Source of the DNA: CAYTCZ01 sp964436315
GTDB taxonomy: Bacteria; Actinomycetota; Thermoleophilia; Gaiellales; Gaiellaceae
DNA: 15,075 nt
Assembly (NCBI GenBank): GCA_964436315.1
Contig: CAYTCZ010000095.1
Location: forward strand, 1-15,075
Direction of reading: 5' to 3'
Positions 1 through 6,587 of this stretch are shown piece by piece. The first letter of the stretch is position 1. Every line of letters begins with the position of its first letter. The position numbers and the translations under genes were made by a program. The notes beneath the pieces are model-generated. The model saw nothing but the letters and a program-made list of their open reading frames with translations, searched no databases and was not told where the DNA came from.

Positions 1-104
1 CGCAGGCCTTCCGCTCGGAACTTGAACGACTCGGTTTCATCCTCACGGGTGAGCGACGCGAAGAGGCGGGCAGCTTCGAGTTGCGGCTGGAGCGGGATCT
101 CTAA
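1..104 (+). CDS. 3' end of an unrecognised gene (partial)
   Basis: The frame starting at base 3 is open from the window edge to a TAA at 102-104 and gives 33 residues ending SFELRLERDL. The peptide is charged and amphipathic (QAFRSELERLGFIL near its start), which looks like genuine coding sequence, but it is too short to assign to a family. Its stop overlaps the stop of the convergent diacylglycerol-kinase-like gene: TAA at 102-104 here and TAG on the other strand at 101-103. No function is proposed. Confidence 0.5.
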   Translation, partial: QAFRSELERLGFILTGERREEAGSFELRLERDL

Positions 105-1006
105 TCCGTCTCGGCGGAGTCGTCGGGAACGATTACGCGGAGCGCGTCCCGCTCGGCCTCGTAGACCGCGGTTTCGACGTCGCCCAGATCCTCGCCGTCC
201 ACCTGAAGGGGGAGCGGTTCGTCGCACTCGATCTCGATGAGATCGGCGTCGTGAACGTAGATCATGTCCGAAGACCTCTGCTGTCCCGGCCTCCCGAGCG
301 TCCAGTAGACCAACTTCGGGATGTCAAGCCGACTGACTCGCTTCGGTGCGAGGAGATCCAGGCCGAGCTCGAACTTCGCCTCGGGAGTTCCGCGCAGTCG
401 AAGCTTCCCCATGTAGGCATACGGATCCGTGTTTCCGACGATCACGAAGGCGCCTCGGCCATGGCCTTTGACCGTTAGGGCCGCTTCGAGCTTCCCTCCC
501 TGTGCAGAGAGAATCCGCAAGAGTTCCTTGACGAAAGCGGTGTCTGGTGGACGCCGACCGCTGCCGCGCCCGATGTCGTCGATGCGGCGGACGAGTTCAG
601 CGAAGATGCCTACGGCCGAGTTGAAGGTGAACCGGCGGCCATTCACGCGGCCCAGCGAGATTGTGCGCACGTTCCCGGACTCGACTAGTGCCCGCGCTGC
701 CTCGACGGGGTCGCGAGGGATTCCCAGCGTCCTTGGGAGAACGCTCGTCGCGCCGCCGGCAAGGAAGCCGACCGGAATCGGTCCTGTAAGCCCGTTGACG
801 ACCTCGTTGTGGCCTCCGTCTCCGGCAAAGACGTAGAGCCGATCGAACTCTGTCTCGAGGCTTTCGGCGAGCTCCTCCCCGTGACCAGCGTACTCGGTGA
901 GCACCGTTTGGGTCGGCTCGAGGACTGCTTCGACCGCCGTGATGAGCTCGGGCGTCACGGCCGAGGAGTTGGGATTGACGATGAGGGCGGAAGTTGGCTT
1001 AGCCAT
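101..1006 (-). CDS. diacylglycerol kinase catalytic-domain (YegS/LCB5 family) lipid kinase
   Basis: This 301-residue protein is the usual length for the DAGK_cat/YegS family, which phosphorylates diacylglycerol or related lipids with ATP at the cytoplasmic membrane face. Seen in the sequence: an N-terminal VNPNSS strand-loop at 10-15; AGDGGHNEVVNGL at 61-73, corresponding to the family GGDGT..EVvNGL glycine-rich motif with G-H in place of the usual T-[LI]; GGATSVLPRTLGIP at 84-97, the second nucleotide-binding loop; and the C-terminal beta-sandwich motif QVDGE at 269-273, which marks this family. No signal peptide or TM segment is visible. The start is ATG at 1004-1006 with no clear Shine-Dalgarno. 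The Vps62-like gene lies divergently across a short intergenic region with a palindrome. Whether the substrate is diacylglycerol, phosphatidylinositol-type or another lipid cannot be told from sequence. Confidence 0.9.
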   Translation of the reverse strand: MAKPTSALIVNPNSSAVTPELITAVEAVLEPTQTVLTEYAGHGEELAESLETEFDRLYVFAGDGGHNEVVNGLTGPIPVGFLAGGATSVLPRTLGIPRDPVEAARALVESGNVRTISLGRVNGRRFTFNSAVGIFAELVRRIDDIGRGSGRRPPDTAFVKELLRILSAQGGKLEAALTVKGHGRGAFVIVGNTDPYAYMGKLRLRGTPEAKFELGLDLLAPKRVSRLDIPKLVYWTLGRPGQQRSSDMIYVHDADLIEIECDEPLPLQVDGEDLGDVETAVYEAERDALRVIVPDDSAETD

Positions 1007-1054
1007 GAGGATTCTGCGTCAAGTGACCGCGTCTGACGGCTCTCCAGCATAGAC

Positions 1055-1078
1055 CCGCCTCATCCCGGGATCAGGCGG
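1055..1078. promoter_or_regulatory. 24-bp near-perfect palindrome in a divergent promoter region, operator candidate
   Basis: Arm CCGCCTcATCCC (1055-1066) is followed directly by GGGATcAGGCGG (1067-1078). The arms are reverse complements at 11 of 12 positions; only the C facing C at 1061/1072 fails. The dyad sits between the divergent starts of the lipid kinase (1006) and the Vps62-like protein (1159 or upstream), about 50 bp from the kinase start codon. This position and symmetry suit a dimeric regulator site. A cruciform or an mRNA hairpin is the alternative. Confidence 0.5.
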
Positions 1079-1158
1079 CGACCGTCCGGGGCTCGTCCCA
1101 TCATGGGTACGCACTGACCTCTCCGCAGCTCTTCTTTCGGCACGCACTCATTGCCTTT

Positions 1159-3042
1159 GTGATCGTCGGCGCCGTCGCCGGGCTCTTCGGTAGTGCCGCG
1201 CGGGCTCAGACAGCCGAGGACGGGCTCGCGCAGAAGTGGGCTCCCGTGCTCCGTCTTCAAGTTCAGGAGGAAGAGTGCGGCGACGGGGAGCCATACCAGC
1301 CGATCGACTTGGACGCGATCCTGGACAACGTCGGGGTTGCCTTCCGCGGTCCCTGGGATCAGGTGAACCTCGTCTCGGTCGGGCCCTCAGCGGAGCAGCT
1401 TTCCGCGGGGTTCACCGACTACCACCTCGACTTTCCGGGCGATCCGCTGAATCCCGGGTGCGATTACGAGAAGTGGGGCAGGAGGATCACCGAGGACTTG
1501 GCGCCCACTGCCTACGCCAGGGTCGTGACAGAGCCTGGAAAGCCCGGCGAGCTCGCGCTCCAGTACTGGTTCTACTACGTCTTCAACGACTTCAACAACC
1601 TGCACGAAGGCGACTGGGAAATGATCCAGCTCAACTTCGCTGCGTCCAACGTCGAGGAGGCGCTCGGTCAGAACCCGACAGCGCTCGGCTACAGCCAGCA
1701 CTCGGGGGCCGAGAAAGCGGACTGGGGCGAAGAGAAGCTCACCGTCGTCGAGGGAACCCACCCCGTTGTCTACCCCGCCGCCGGGTCACATGCGAACTAC
1801 TTCACGTCGACCCTCTTCCTGGGACGGAGTGCCGCTCAAGGAGTCGGCTGCGACGACACGACCGGACCGTCGCGCGATCTTCGACCACGGATCCTGACCA
1901 TCCCGACCGAGTCCGAGGACTACCTCGAGGAGTATCCGTGGCTCGGCTTCGAGGGGCGCTGGGGCGAGCTCCAGCCATCGTTCTTCAACGGTCCGACAGG
2001 GCCCAACAAGAAGACGCAGTGGACCGAGCCGATCAGCTGGTCCGAGGACTCGTGGCGCGACAAGAGCTTCGCCGCTCCTGCCGCCACACTCTTTGGTAGC
2101 AGCGCGACCGACTTCTTCTGCGAAGCGGTGGAGTTCGGCTCCGGCATCCTCACCCAGGCGCTTCGGGATCCGCTGCCGCTCGCCCTCACACTTCTTGGTC
2201 TCGCAGGCCTGATTGCCTGGGGCGCGGTCAAGACTCAGTGGGAACCTGGGGCGCCGCTCCGACTCGAACGCCGTCGCGCCTGGGGCCAGATCGTCACCGC
2301 GTCACGGCGCATGTACTGGACACGTAAGCGTCTGTTCGCCGGTATCGGGCTCGTGTTCATTCCGCTCGGGGCGATCATTGCCCTACTCCAGGCGATCATC
2401 TTCCGGCTGACGCCCCTTGGTGGGGCCCTCGATTCCGCCGGGGAGTCGAACACGTTCGTGGTGACGTTGGCTCTCCTCCTTGGCCTCGTCTTCAACATCA
2501 CAGGGCTGGCGATCGTCCAAGTTGTTACCTCGAGGGCCATGGTCTTCATCGACGAAGGTGGCTCGCTCACAGCCCGCGAGGCCTATCACCGCGTCAACGG
2601 AAAGATCGGCTCTCTCGTCGGTGCAGTCGTCCTCGTCGCCGCAGCAGTCACGTTGCTCTTCCTGAGCGTCTTTCTCGTCCCGATCGGGGTCTGGCTCCTC
2701 GCGCGCTGGATGTTTGCCAATCAGGCAGTGGAGCTCGAAGGACGCTCGGCGGTGGGAGCTATTCATCGGAGCGCGACGCTCGTGAAGGGTCACTGGTGGC
2801 GAACGGCGGCCGTCGGACTGACGGTCAACGCCCTCGGCCTGCTGGTCGGTCCGCTCATCGGTGCGCTGCTCCTCTTTGCGACCGACGCGTCGTTCCACGC
2901 CGTCAATCTCGTCGCCGCGCTCATCTACACGGTGACGATCCCGTTCGTCGCGATCGTGACCTGCTACCTGTACTTCGACCTCGAAGTGCGCCATCGCTTG
3001 GAAGAAGACGTCCTTCACGCCGACGTTCTGCCCAAGGAGTAG
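1159..3042 (+). CDS. secreted/membrane Vps62 (DUF946)-like domain fused to a multi-pass membrane domain
   Basis: The protein has 627 residues from a GTG at 1159. It begins with a hydrophobic segment ending in a signal-peptidase-like AARAQ (13-17), followed by an extracytoplasmic region of about 310 residues. That region carries QYWFYYVFNDFNNLHEGDWE (135-154) and GTHPVVYPAAGSHANYF (199-215), both recognisable in Vps62/DUF946-type proteins. A TM helix at about 338-357 is followed by a basic stretch and further TM helices near 394-416, 432-456, 485-518, 549-573 and 582-604. LARWMFANQAVELEG (514-528) and RSATLVKGHWW (537-547) resemble glycerophosphodiester-phosphodiesterase membrane-domain or YciC-type proteins. 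The start is doubtful: the frame stays open upstream to base 1027 and codons just before 1159 read FFRHALIAF, which would complete a normal signal peptide, so initiation at the in-frame CTG at 1114 (or an unseen frameshift from the ATG at 1103) may be correct. No catalytic role is known for this combination. Confidence 0.8.
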   Translation: MIVGAVAGLFGSAARAQTAEDGLAQKWAPVLRLQVQEEECGDGEPYQPIDLDAILDNVGVAFRGPWDQVNLVSVGPSAEQLSAGFTDYHLDFPGDPLNPGCDYEKWGRRITEDLAPTAYARVVTEPGKPGELALQYWFYYVFNDFNNLHEGDWEMIQLNFAASNVEEALGQNPTALGYSQHSGAEKADWGEEKLTVVEGTHPVVYPAAGSHANYFTSTLFLGRSAAQGVGCDDTTGPSRDLRPRILTIPTESEDYLEEYPWLGFEGRWGELQPSFFNGPTGPNKKTQWTEPISWSEDSWRDKSFAAPAATLFGSSATDFFCEAVEFGSGILTQALRDPLPLALTLLGLAGLIAWGAVKTQWEPGAPLRLERRRAWGQIVTASRRMYWTRKRLFAGIGLVFIPLGAIIALLQAIIFRLTPLGGALDSAGESNTFVVTLALLLGLVFNITGLAIVQVVTSRAMVFIDEGGSLTAREAYHRVNGKIGSLVGAVVLVAAAVTLLFLSVFLVPIGVWLLARWMFANQAVELEGRSAVGAIHRSATLVKGHWWRTAAVGLTVNALGLLVGPLIGALLLFATDASFHAVNLVAALIYTVTIPFVAIVTCYLYFDLEVRHRLEEDVLHADVLPKE

Positions 3043-3047
3043 CTGAG

Positions 3048-3081
3048 CCGGCTTGGCCGGTGGCGTGCGAGTGACTACTCG
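3048..3081. terminator. two small tandem hairpins at a convergent gene junction
   Basis: CCGGC-TTG-GCCGG (3048-3060) and CGAGT-gact-ACTCG (3068-3081) are perfect 5-bp-stem inverted repeats. They fill the 32-bp gap between the Vps62-like stop (3040-3042) and the LiaF-like stop (3075-3077). Neither is followed by a T run, so intrinsic termination is uncertain. The position between two converging genes is the main support for a bidirectional transcript end. Confidence 0.35.
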
Positions 3082-3380
3082 ACCTTTATGGAGCCGAAAA
3101 TCGCCCAACCGCTGATTTGAAAAGCGGGACCGTCGCCCTGCTCGGCCTTCACTTTGCGAGAGCCGAAGATGCTCGCGCCGCCCATGGATACTTGGCTTCC
3201 GTGGGGCACGCGGATCTCGATCGAGCCGAAGATCGATATTGCTCGAAGCCTTGCGCCCTCGCCCGGCTCCGCCTGCCGCAGGTCGAACTCCCCGCCTCCG
3301 AGAAATGCAACGGCGGTCTCCTGGGTCCAGCCGACTGCTAACGGCTGATCGCCGAAACTCCCGAGCAGCGCCAGATTCAT
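3075..3380 (-). CDS. LiaF-like / cell-wall-active antibiotic response domain protein (short, soluble)
   Basis: The protein has 101 residues. It is built from repeating beta-strand turns: ALLGSFGD (4-11), AFLGGGEFDLR, SIFGSIEIRVPHG, SIFGSRKVKAE and AIFGSIKVE at the C-terminus. The spaced [IF]FG[GS] plus IxVP pattern is characteristic of the C-terminal domain of LiaF and of DUF1707-associated proteins, which in Gram-positives act in envelope-stress signalling. This protein has only that domain, with no TM helices and no DUF1707 or LiaS-type partner nearby. The ATG at 3378-3380 is preceded by GGAGGG about 5 nt upstream, a good ribosome binding site that supports this start. The neighbouring SHOCT gene is on the same strand but separated by a strong hairpin, so this gene probably has its own promoter. 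Binding partner and signal are unknown. Confidence 0.7.
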   Translation of the reverse strand: MNLALLGSFGDQPLAVGWTQETAVAFLGGGEFDLRQAEPGEGARLRAISIFGSIEIRVPHGSQVSMGGASIFGSRKVKAEQGDGPAFQISGWAIFGSIKVE

Positions 3381-3466
3381 CAGACCCTCCGGCCCAGCCT
3401 AACGGGTTCCTGCCATCAAATCGACGACCGATGGGCGCGGAGTGAGCCCCCTCGGCGGACGCCAAC

Positions 3467-3489
3467 CGGGGGGACGGTTCGTCCCCCCG
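3467..3489 (-). terminator. strong GC hairpin downstream of the SHOCT gene
   Basis: CGGGGGGAC (3467-3475) and GTCCCCCCG (3481-3489) form a perfect 9-bp stem with the 5-nt loop ggttc. On the minus strand it begins 11 nt after the SHOCT gene stop (3501-3503), the expected place for transcript termination or 3'-end protection. No U-tract follows, so it is either a non-canonical terminator of the kind common in high-GC bacteria or a 3' stabiliser. Confidence 0.6.
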
Positions 3490-3500
3490 ACCGCGTAGTG

Positions 3501-3899
3501 CTAGGAAGCAAGCGCCCTCGACTTGATCGAGTCGAACTCCTCCTGGGTGATCGCACCACTGTCGAGCAGTTCCTTCGCTTTGGCGATCTCGTCGGCAGTT
3601 CCGCCGCTTTGTGAAACCGATTTGACGTACTCATCGAATTGCTCTTGCTGTTCCTGGGCTTGTTGAACATCGCGTTCCGCCATCTTGTCGCCCTGCGCGA
3701 TCACGTACACGAGCACACCGAGGAACGGCAGGATGATGATGAATATCGTCCAAGCAGCTTTCCCCCACCCCGAGATGTCGTCTCGTCGGAAGACATCAAT
3801 GAGGATCCGGATAACGAGGAAGATCCAGAGGAAGAAGAGGAAGAACAGAAGCATCGTCCAAATGATTTCGAGAAGTGGATATTCGGCTGCTAGAGGCAT
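3501..3899 (-). CDS. PLDc_N-type membrane anchor with C-terminal SHOCT domain
   Basis: This 132-residue protein has an N-terminal hydrophobic helix at 11-35, a DxxxxDDISGWGKAAW link at about 35-50 and a second TM helix at about 50-68 (TIFIIILPFLGVLVYVIAQG). That two-helix arrangement matches the PLDc_N (phospholipase D N-terminal) family. A Gln/Glu-rich stretch (79-90, QQAQEQQEQFDE) leads to a short SHOCT domain, EIAKAKELLDSGAITQEEFD (104-123) and the residues after it. SHOCT domains occur at the C-terminus of many small membrane proteins and are thought to mediate oligomerisation. The start is fixed by an exceptional ribosome binding site. Function is unknown; it is likely a small envelope or stress-related membrane protein. 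A hairpin lies just upstream of the RBS and another just after the stop, so the gene is probably monocistronic. Confidence 0.85.
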   Translation of the reverse strand: MPLAAEYPLLEIIWTMLLFFLFFLWIFLVIRILIDVFRRDDISGWGKAAWTIFIIILPFLGVLVYVIAQGDKMAERDVQQAQEQQEQFDEYVKSVSQSGGTADEIAKAKELLDSGAITQEEFDSIKSRALAS

Positions 3900-3903
3900 G
3901 TGG

Positions 3904-3914
3904 TCACCTCCTTT
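3904..3914 (-). promoter_or_regulatory. near-ideal Shine-Dalgarno for the SHOCT gene
   Basis: On the minus strand this reads AAAGGAGGTGA, an 11-nt match to the complement of the conserved 16S rRNA 3' end, with GGAGG 7 nt from the ATG at 3897-3899. Most other genes here have weak or no Shine-Dalgarno, so this one stands out and suggests high translation. Confidence 0.85.
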
Positions 3915-3924
3915 CCTTTCTCAC

Positions 3925-3949
3925 CGGAGCGGGAAGCTATCACGCTCCG
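3925..3949 (-). promoter_or_regulatory. hairpin upstream of the SHOCT ribosome binding site
   Basis: CGGAGCG (3925-3931) and CGCTCCG (3943-3949) form a perfect 7-bp stem around an 11-nt loop. On the minus strand the stem ends 10 nt before the Shine-Dalgarno. It could be a 5'-UTR element of the SHOCT mRNA, or the transcript end of the UbiB-like gene, whose stop is 129 nt upstream. The rest of the 178-bp stretch 3900-4077 shows no clear promoter boxes. Confidence 0.4.
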
Positions 3950-4077
3950 AGGGCAGTTTGGGTGCACGAACGAACGGGATCCGACGCCGATCGGGTGGAA
4001 AATAGATCAGTAGCCGTGATCTCCGATGGGGCGGCCGGCGATCGGGGAAGGCGGCTAGCGAACTGCGGCCGATTGCA

Positions 4078-5838
4078 TTAGCGGCGCAGCCGCCGCCGCC
4101 ACTCCTCTTCCTCAGCGGCTTCCTTTTCGGCCCTTCGCCAGCGCAAGACGAGCACGAGCACGATGATGGCGGCGGCGATCGCGGCGGCTGTATAGAAGAC
4201 GAGTGCGAAGTCGGAGAGAAATCCCGCGATGTCGGTGGATTGCGTAATGCTCGCAGCGATCGCGGAGCCGATAACCACGCCGGAGATGATCACGCCGATA
4301 GTCAGGATGCGAGTCGTCGAGCGGACGGTCTCCATCTGCTGCTCGAGTCCGGACGTATCTACATAGACCTCGAGACGGCCCTTTCGGTACTGGTCGATCC
4401 ACTTGAGCGTGGCCTCCTGGAGGGATGGCAGCTCACCGGCGAGCTCTCGAAGCATGAACGTCGCTTGACCCTTAATCGCGTCCGCGATCTTCTCCGTGGT
4501 CACTTCCTCGAGTAGCAGATCCTTTGTGATCTCGACTCCGGTCCCGATGAAGTCGAAATCTGGGTCGTCTGGAACGAGCACCTGCGCGATCGCCCCGGCT
4601 TGGGTGAGGGCCTTGATTCCGAGTGTCAGCTGAGGATCCAGGCGGTAGCCGTTGTCGCGCAAGACCTCCATGGCTTCCGGAATCACACCCACGAACTGAC
4701 TTGACCGTCCGGGCATGAAGAATCGGCTCATCCGACGTTCGAAGTCGCGATAGAAGGCCTTCTCATCAACGTGACGACGAATCGGCTCACTCAGCGTGAG
4801 CAGAGACTGGCCCATGCCCGTTACGTCTTTCTGTTGAAAAAGGAGGAGGAGCTGAATGAGGTTCGCCCGCTTCTGCAGCGTGAGTTCCCCGACCATGCCG
4901 AGGTCGATGAAGTTGATCTTCCCGCCATCATCTGGGGTGATCAGAACGTTCCCCGGATGGGGGTCGGCGTGGAAGAAGCCGTCGACCAGGAGCATCTTCA
5001 CGGCTCCGCGGGCCGCAGAGGTCGCGAGGTAGGCGCGATCGAGTCCCCATTCGTCGATCGCCTCTGCCTTGTCGGATTTCACACCCGGGATGAATTCCAT
5101 CGTCACAACCCGCTTGGTTGAGTAGTCCGGATACACGTATGGAACGTGGATACCAGGTAGGTGGTTCAGGTTCTCGCCGAGCCGATACGCGTTGAAAGCT
5201 TCGATCGTGTAGTCCATCTCGTCGATCACGTGAGAGCCGAACTCTCGGACGATCCCTCGGGCGCCGATCTCGCGCGCCATCGGCGATCGCTGCTCGGCGA
5301 CGCGGGCGGCGTTCCCCATGATCGCGATATCCGCCTTTACCTGAGACTCGATATCGGGCCGCTGTACCTTCACGATGACCTCCTGGCCTCCGGGCAAGGA
5401 GGCCCGATGAGCTTGGGCCAGTGAGGCGGCGGCGAGCGGTGTCGGATCGAAGCGCTCGAAAATTTCTTCCGGAGGGCCCCCGAGTTCCTGGATGACGCGA
5501 GCCCTAACGTCCTCGTAGGCAAATGGCTTGACGTCGGAGTGGAGCTTCGACAGCTCTGCCTCCCACTCGAGCGGCAGCGTGCCACCTCGGCTCGAGGCAA
5601 TCTGCCCAACCTTGACATAGGTGGGACCGAGCTCCTGGAGCATGAGTCGAACCTTGACGGGGGTCGAGAGCGACTCGAGAGGCACGGGAGAATCCCACAG
5701 TTTCTCCTGCCACCAGCGGCGCCAGTCGCCGAAGGAGCCCCGGTCGAACATGGTGTCGGAGCCGTAGCGAACGAGGGTGTTGTACACCTGCTGGAGGCGG
5801 AAGGAATTCCGGAAGCGATCGAGGACGGTCTGGGCCAT
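4078..5838 (-). CDS. ABC1/AarF/UbiB-family atypical kinase
   Basis: This 586-residue protein has the complete atypical-kinase core of the ABC1/ADCK/UbiB family. Seen in the sequence: the KxGQ motif (YVKVGQIASSR, K76 to Q79); the alanine-rich loop AAAS (136-139) that replaces the P-loop; the VAIK-type lysine K157 in VIVKVQRP; DEMDY at 206-210; the catalytic HADPHPGN (290-297); and metal-binding IDLG (D312). Two C-terminal TM helices at roughly 515-570 are followed by a highly charged tail (RRAEKEAAEEEEWRRRLRR), as in UbiB. Family members support isoprenoid-quinone or other lipid metabolism through ATPase activity; no quinone biosynthesis gene is adjacent, so the substrate pathway is open. The ATG at 5836-5838 overlaps the stop of the upstream holin-like gene by one base (TAATG), pointing to translational coupling. 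Domain assignment is secure, physiological role is not. Confidence 0.95.
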   Translation of the reverse strand: MAQTVLDRFRNSFRLQQVYNTLVRYGSDTMFDRGSFGDWRRWWQEKLWDSPVPLESLSTPVKVRLMLQELGPTYVKVGQIASSRGGTLPLEWEAELSKLHSDVKPFAYEDVRARVIQELGGPPEEIFERFDPTPLAAASLAQAHRASLPGGQEVIVKVQRPDIESQVKADIAIMGNAARVAEQRSPMAREIGARGIVREFGSHVIDEMDYTIEAFNAYRLGENLNHLPGIHVPYVYPDYSTKRVVTMEFIPGVKSDKAEAIDEWGLDRAYLATSAARGAVKMLLVDGFFHADPHPGNVLITPDDGGKINFIDLGMVGELTLQKRANLIQLLLLFQQKDVTGMGQSLLTLSEPIRRHVDEKAFYRDFERRMSRFFMPGRSSQFVGVIPEAMEVLRDNGYRLDPQLTLGIKALTQAGAIAQVLVPDDPDFDFIGTGVEITKDLLLEEVTTEKIADAIKGQATFMLRELAGELPSLQEATLKWIDQYRKGRLEVYVDTSGLEQQMETVRSTTRILTIGVIISGVVIGSAIAASITQSTDIAGFLSDFALVFYTAAAIAAAIIVLVLVLRWRRAEKEAAEEEEWRRRLRR

Positions 5839-6296
5839 TACCCCGTCTCGGCCGTGTCCGGCCGTGTGCTCGGCTGGTCACTGACAATCGGTCGGGTGGC
5901 CCCAAAGAGATTCAGAAAGACGACTCCGAAAACCCCGATCAGGAGCCCTCCGATGATCAGTGAGCCGGCTGAGCTGATCTCGATGAGCTCGGGCGCAATC
6001 GCCTCGACTATCCAGAGCACGAGCGCGTTGATGAGCAGGATGACGATCCCGAAGGTTGCGAAGAGAAACGGCAATGTCAGCAGCTGAATGATCGGTCTGA
6101 TGAAGGTGTTGACGATCCCGAACAGCACGCCGAGGATGAAGAATGCGAGGGCGCTCGAGCCCGCGACGTCGCCGACGGTGATGCCTTTGAGGATCAGAAC
6201 CGTGATCGAGAACGCCAACCCGTACATGGCGAAGCGCATGAGGACGACCTTCCACCTGTACTCGGGAAGGAAGATCTGGCGGAGGATCGCGCCCAT
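5838..6296 (-). CDS. holin_4_2-like (mycobacterial-type) four-TM membrane protein
   Basis: This 152-residue protein has four hydrophobic segments at about 22-40, 50-64, 72-98 and 108-130. The sequence FFILGVLFGIVNTFIRPI plus ITLP-like LLTLPFLFATFGIVILLINALVLW is the signature of the Phage_holin_4_2 family, which is common on actinobacterial and cyanobacterial chromosomes and mostly not phage-borne. The C-terminus is short and polar. The start ATG at 6294-6296 has no recognisable Shine-Dalgarno; an internal ATG at residue 20 is a less likely alternative because the residues before it are family-like. The stop TAA shares its last A with the UbiB-like ATG, so the two membrane proteins are very probably co-translated. 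Role unknown; a membrane-organising or small transporter-like role is more plausible than lysis. Confidence 0.85.
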   Translation of the reverse strand: MGAILRQIFLPEYRWKVVLMRFAMYGLAFSITVLILKGITVGDVAGSSALAFFILGVLFGIVNTFIRPIIQLLTLPFLFATFGIVILLINALVLWIVEAIAPELIEISSAGSLIIGGLLIGVFGVVFLNLFGATRPIVSDQPSTRPDTAETG

Positions 6297-6309
6297 GGCC
6301 GGCCAGATA

Positions 6310-6366
6310 CTACTTCGCCGCTAGAAGCCTCTCGGACGCTCTCTCGGCCGGCGAAATCTTCACTGC
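6310..6366 (-). CDS. 3' tail of a minus-strand gene cut by the assembly gap (partial)
   Basis: On the minus strand the frame running out of the gap reads AVKISPAERASERLLAAK and ends with TAG at 6310-6312, 13 bp before the holin-like ATG. The composition and short spacing suit the C-terminus of an upstream gene in the same operon. It may be the end of the single-TM protein that starts at 6902, but the gap length is unknown, so this cannot be shown. The fragment is too short to identify. Confidence 0.35.
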   Translation of the reverse strand, partial: AVKISPAERASERLLAAK

Positions 6367-6466
6367 NNNNNNNNNNNNNNNNNNNNNNNNNNNNNNNNNN
6401 NNNNNNNNNNNNNNNNNNNNNNNNNNNNNNNNNNNNNNNNNNNNNNNNNNNNNNNNNNNNNNNNNN
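6367..6466. other. assembly gap 1 (100 N)
   Basis: Exactly 100 N, the usual placeholder for a scaffold join of unknown size. The flanks share no visible overlap (left ends cttcactgc, right begins aaaatggg). Confidence 1.
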
Positions 6467-6467
6467 A

Positions 6468-6587
6468 AAATGGGAGCTCGAGGATTCGCAGCTCGACGCG
6501 AAGCTCGCCGAGCGCCGCGAGAGGCATGGGACGCCGCCCAACATCGTCTACATCATGTGGGACGACATGCCCTTCGGCGATGCCGGT
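6468..6587 (+). pseudogene. N-terminal sulfatase (alkaline-phosphatase superfamily) fragment
   Basis: The plus frame leaving the gap encodes a charged helix (KWELEDSQLDAKLAERRERH) and then GTPPNIVYIMWDDMPFGDAG. PNIVxIxxDD is the first strand and metal-binding Asp pair of type I sulfatases and related arylsulfatases. Right after GDAG the frame turns into SHCG and a TGA at 6600-6602, so about 90 percent of a normal sulfatase, including the CxPxR formylglycine site, is missing here. From about 6588 rightward, the opposite strand encodes an unrelated membrane protein. The fragment is either a chimeric contig end beside the gap or a real rearrangement scar. The family call is good; the nature of the break is open. 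Confidence 0.65.

Noticed and set aside
2383..3465. 360-residue open frame on the minus strand under the Vps62-like gene
   Set aside because: Rich in Arg/Asp/Glu repeats without domain signals, antisense to TM-encoding sequence; a GC-driven shadow frame.
5838..6296. Prophage interpretation of the holin-like gene
   Set aside because: No lysin, integrase or structural phage genes nearby; this family is common on chromosomes and the gene is coupled to a housekeeping-type kinase.
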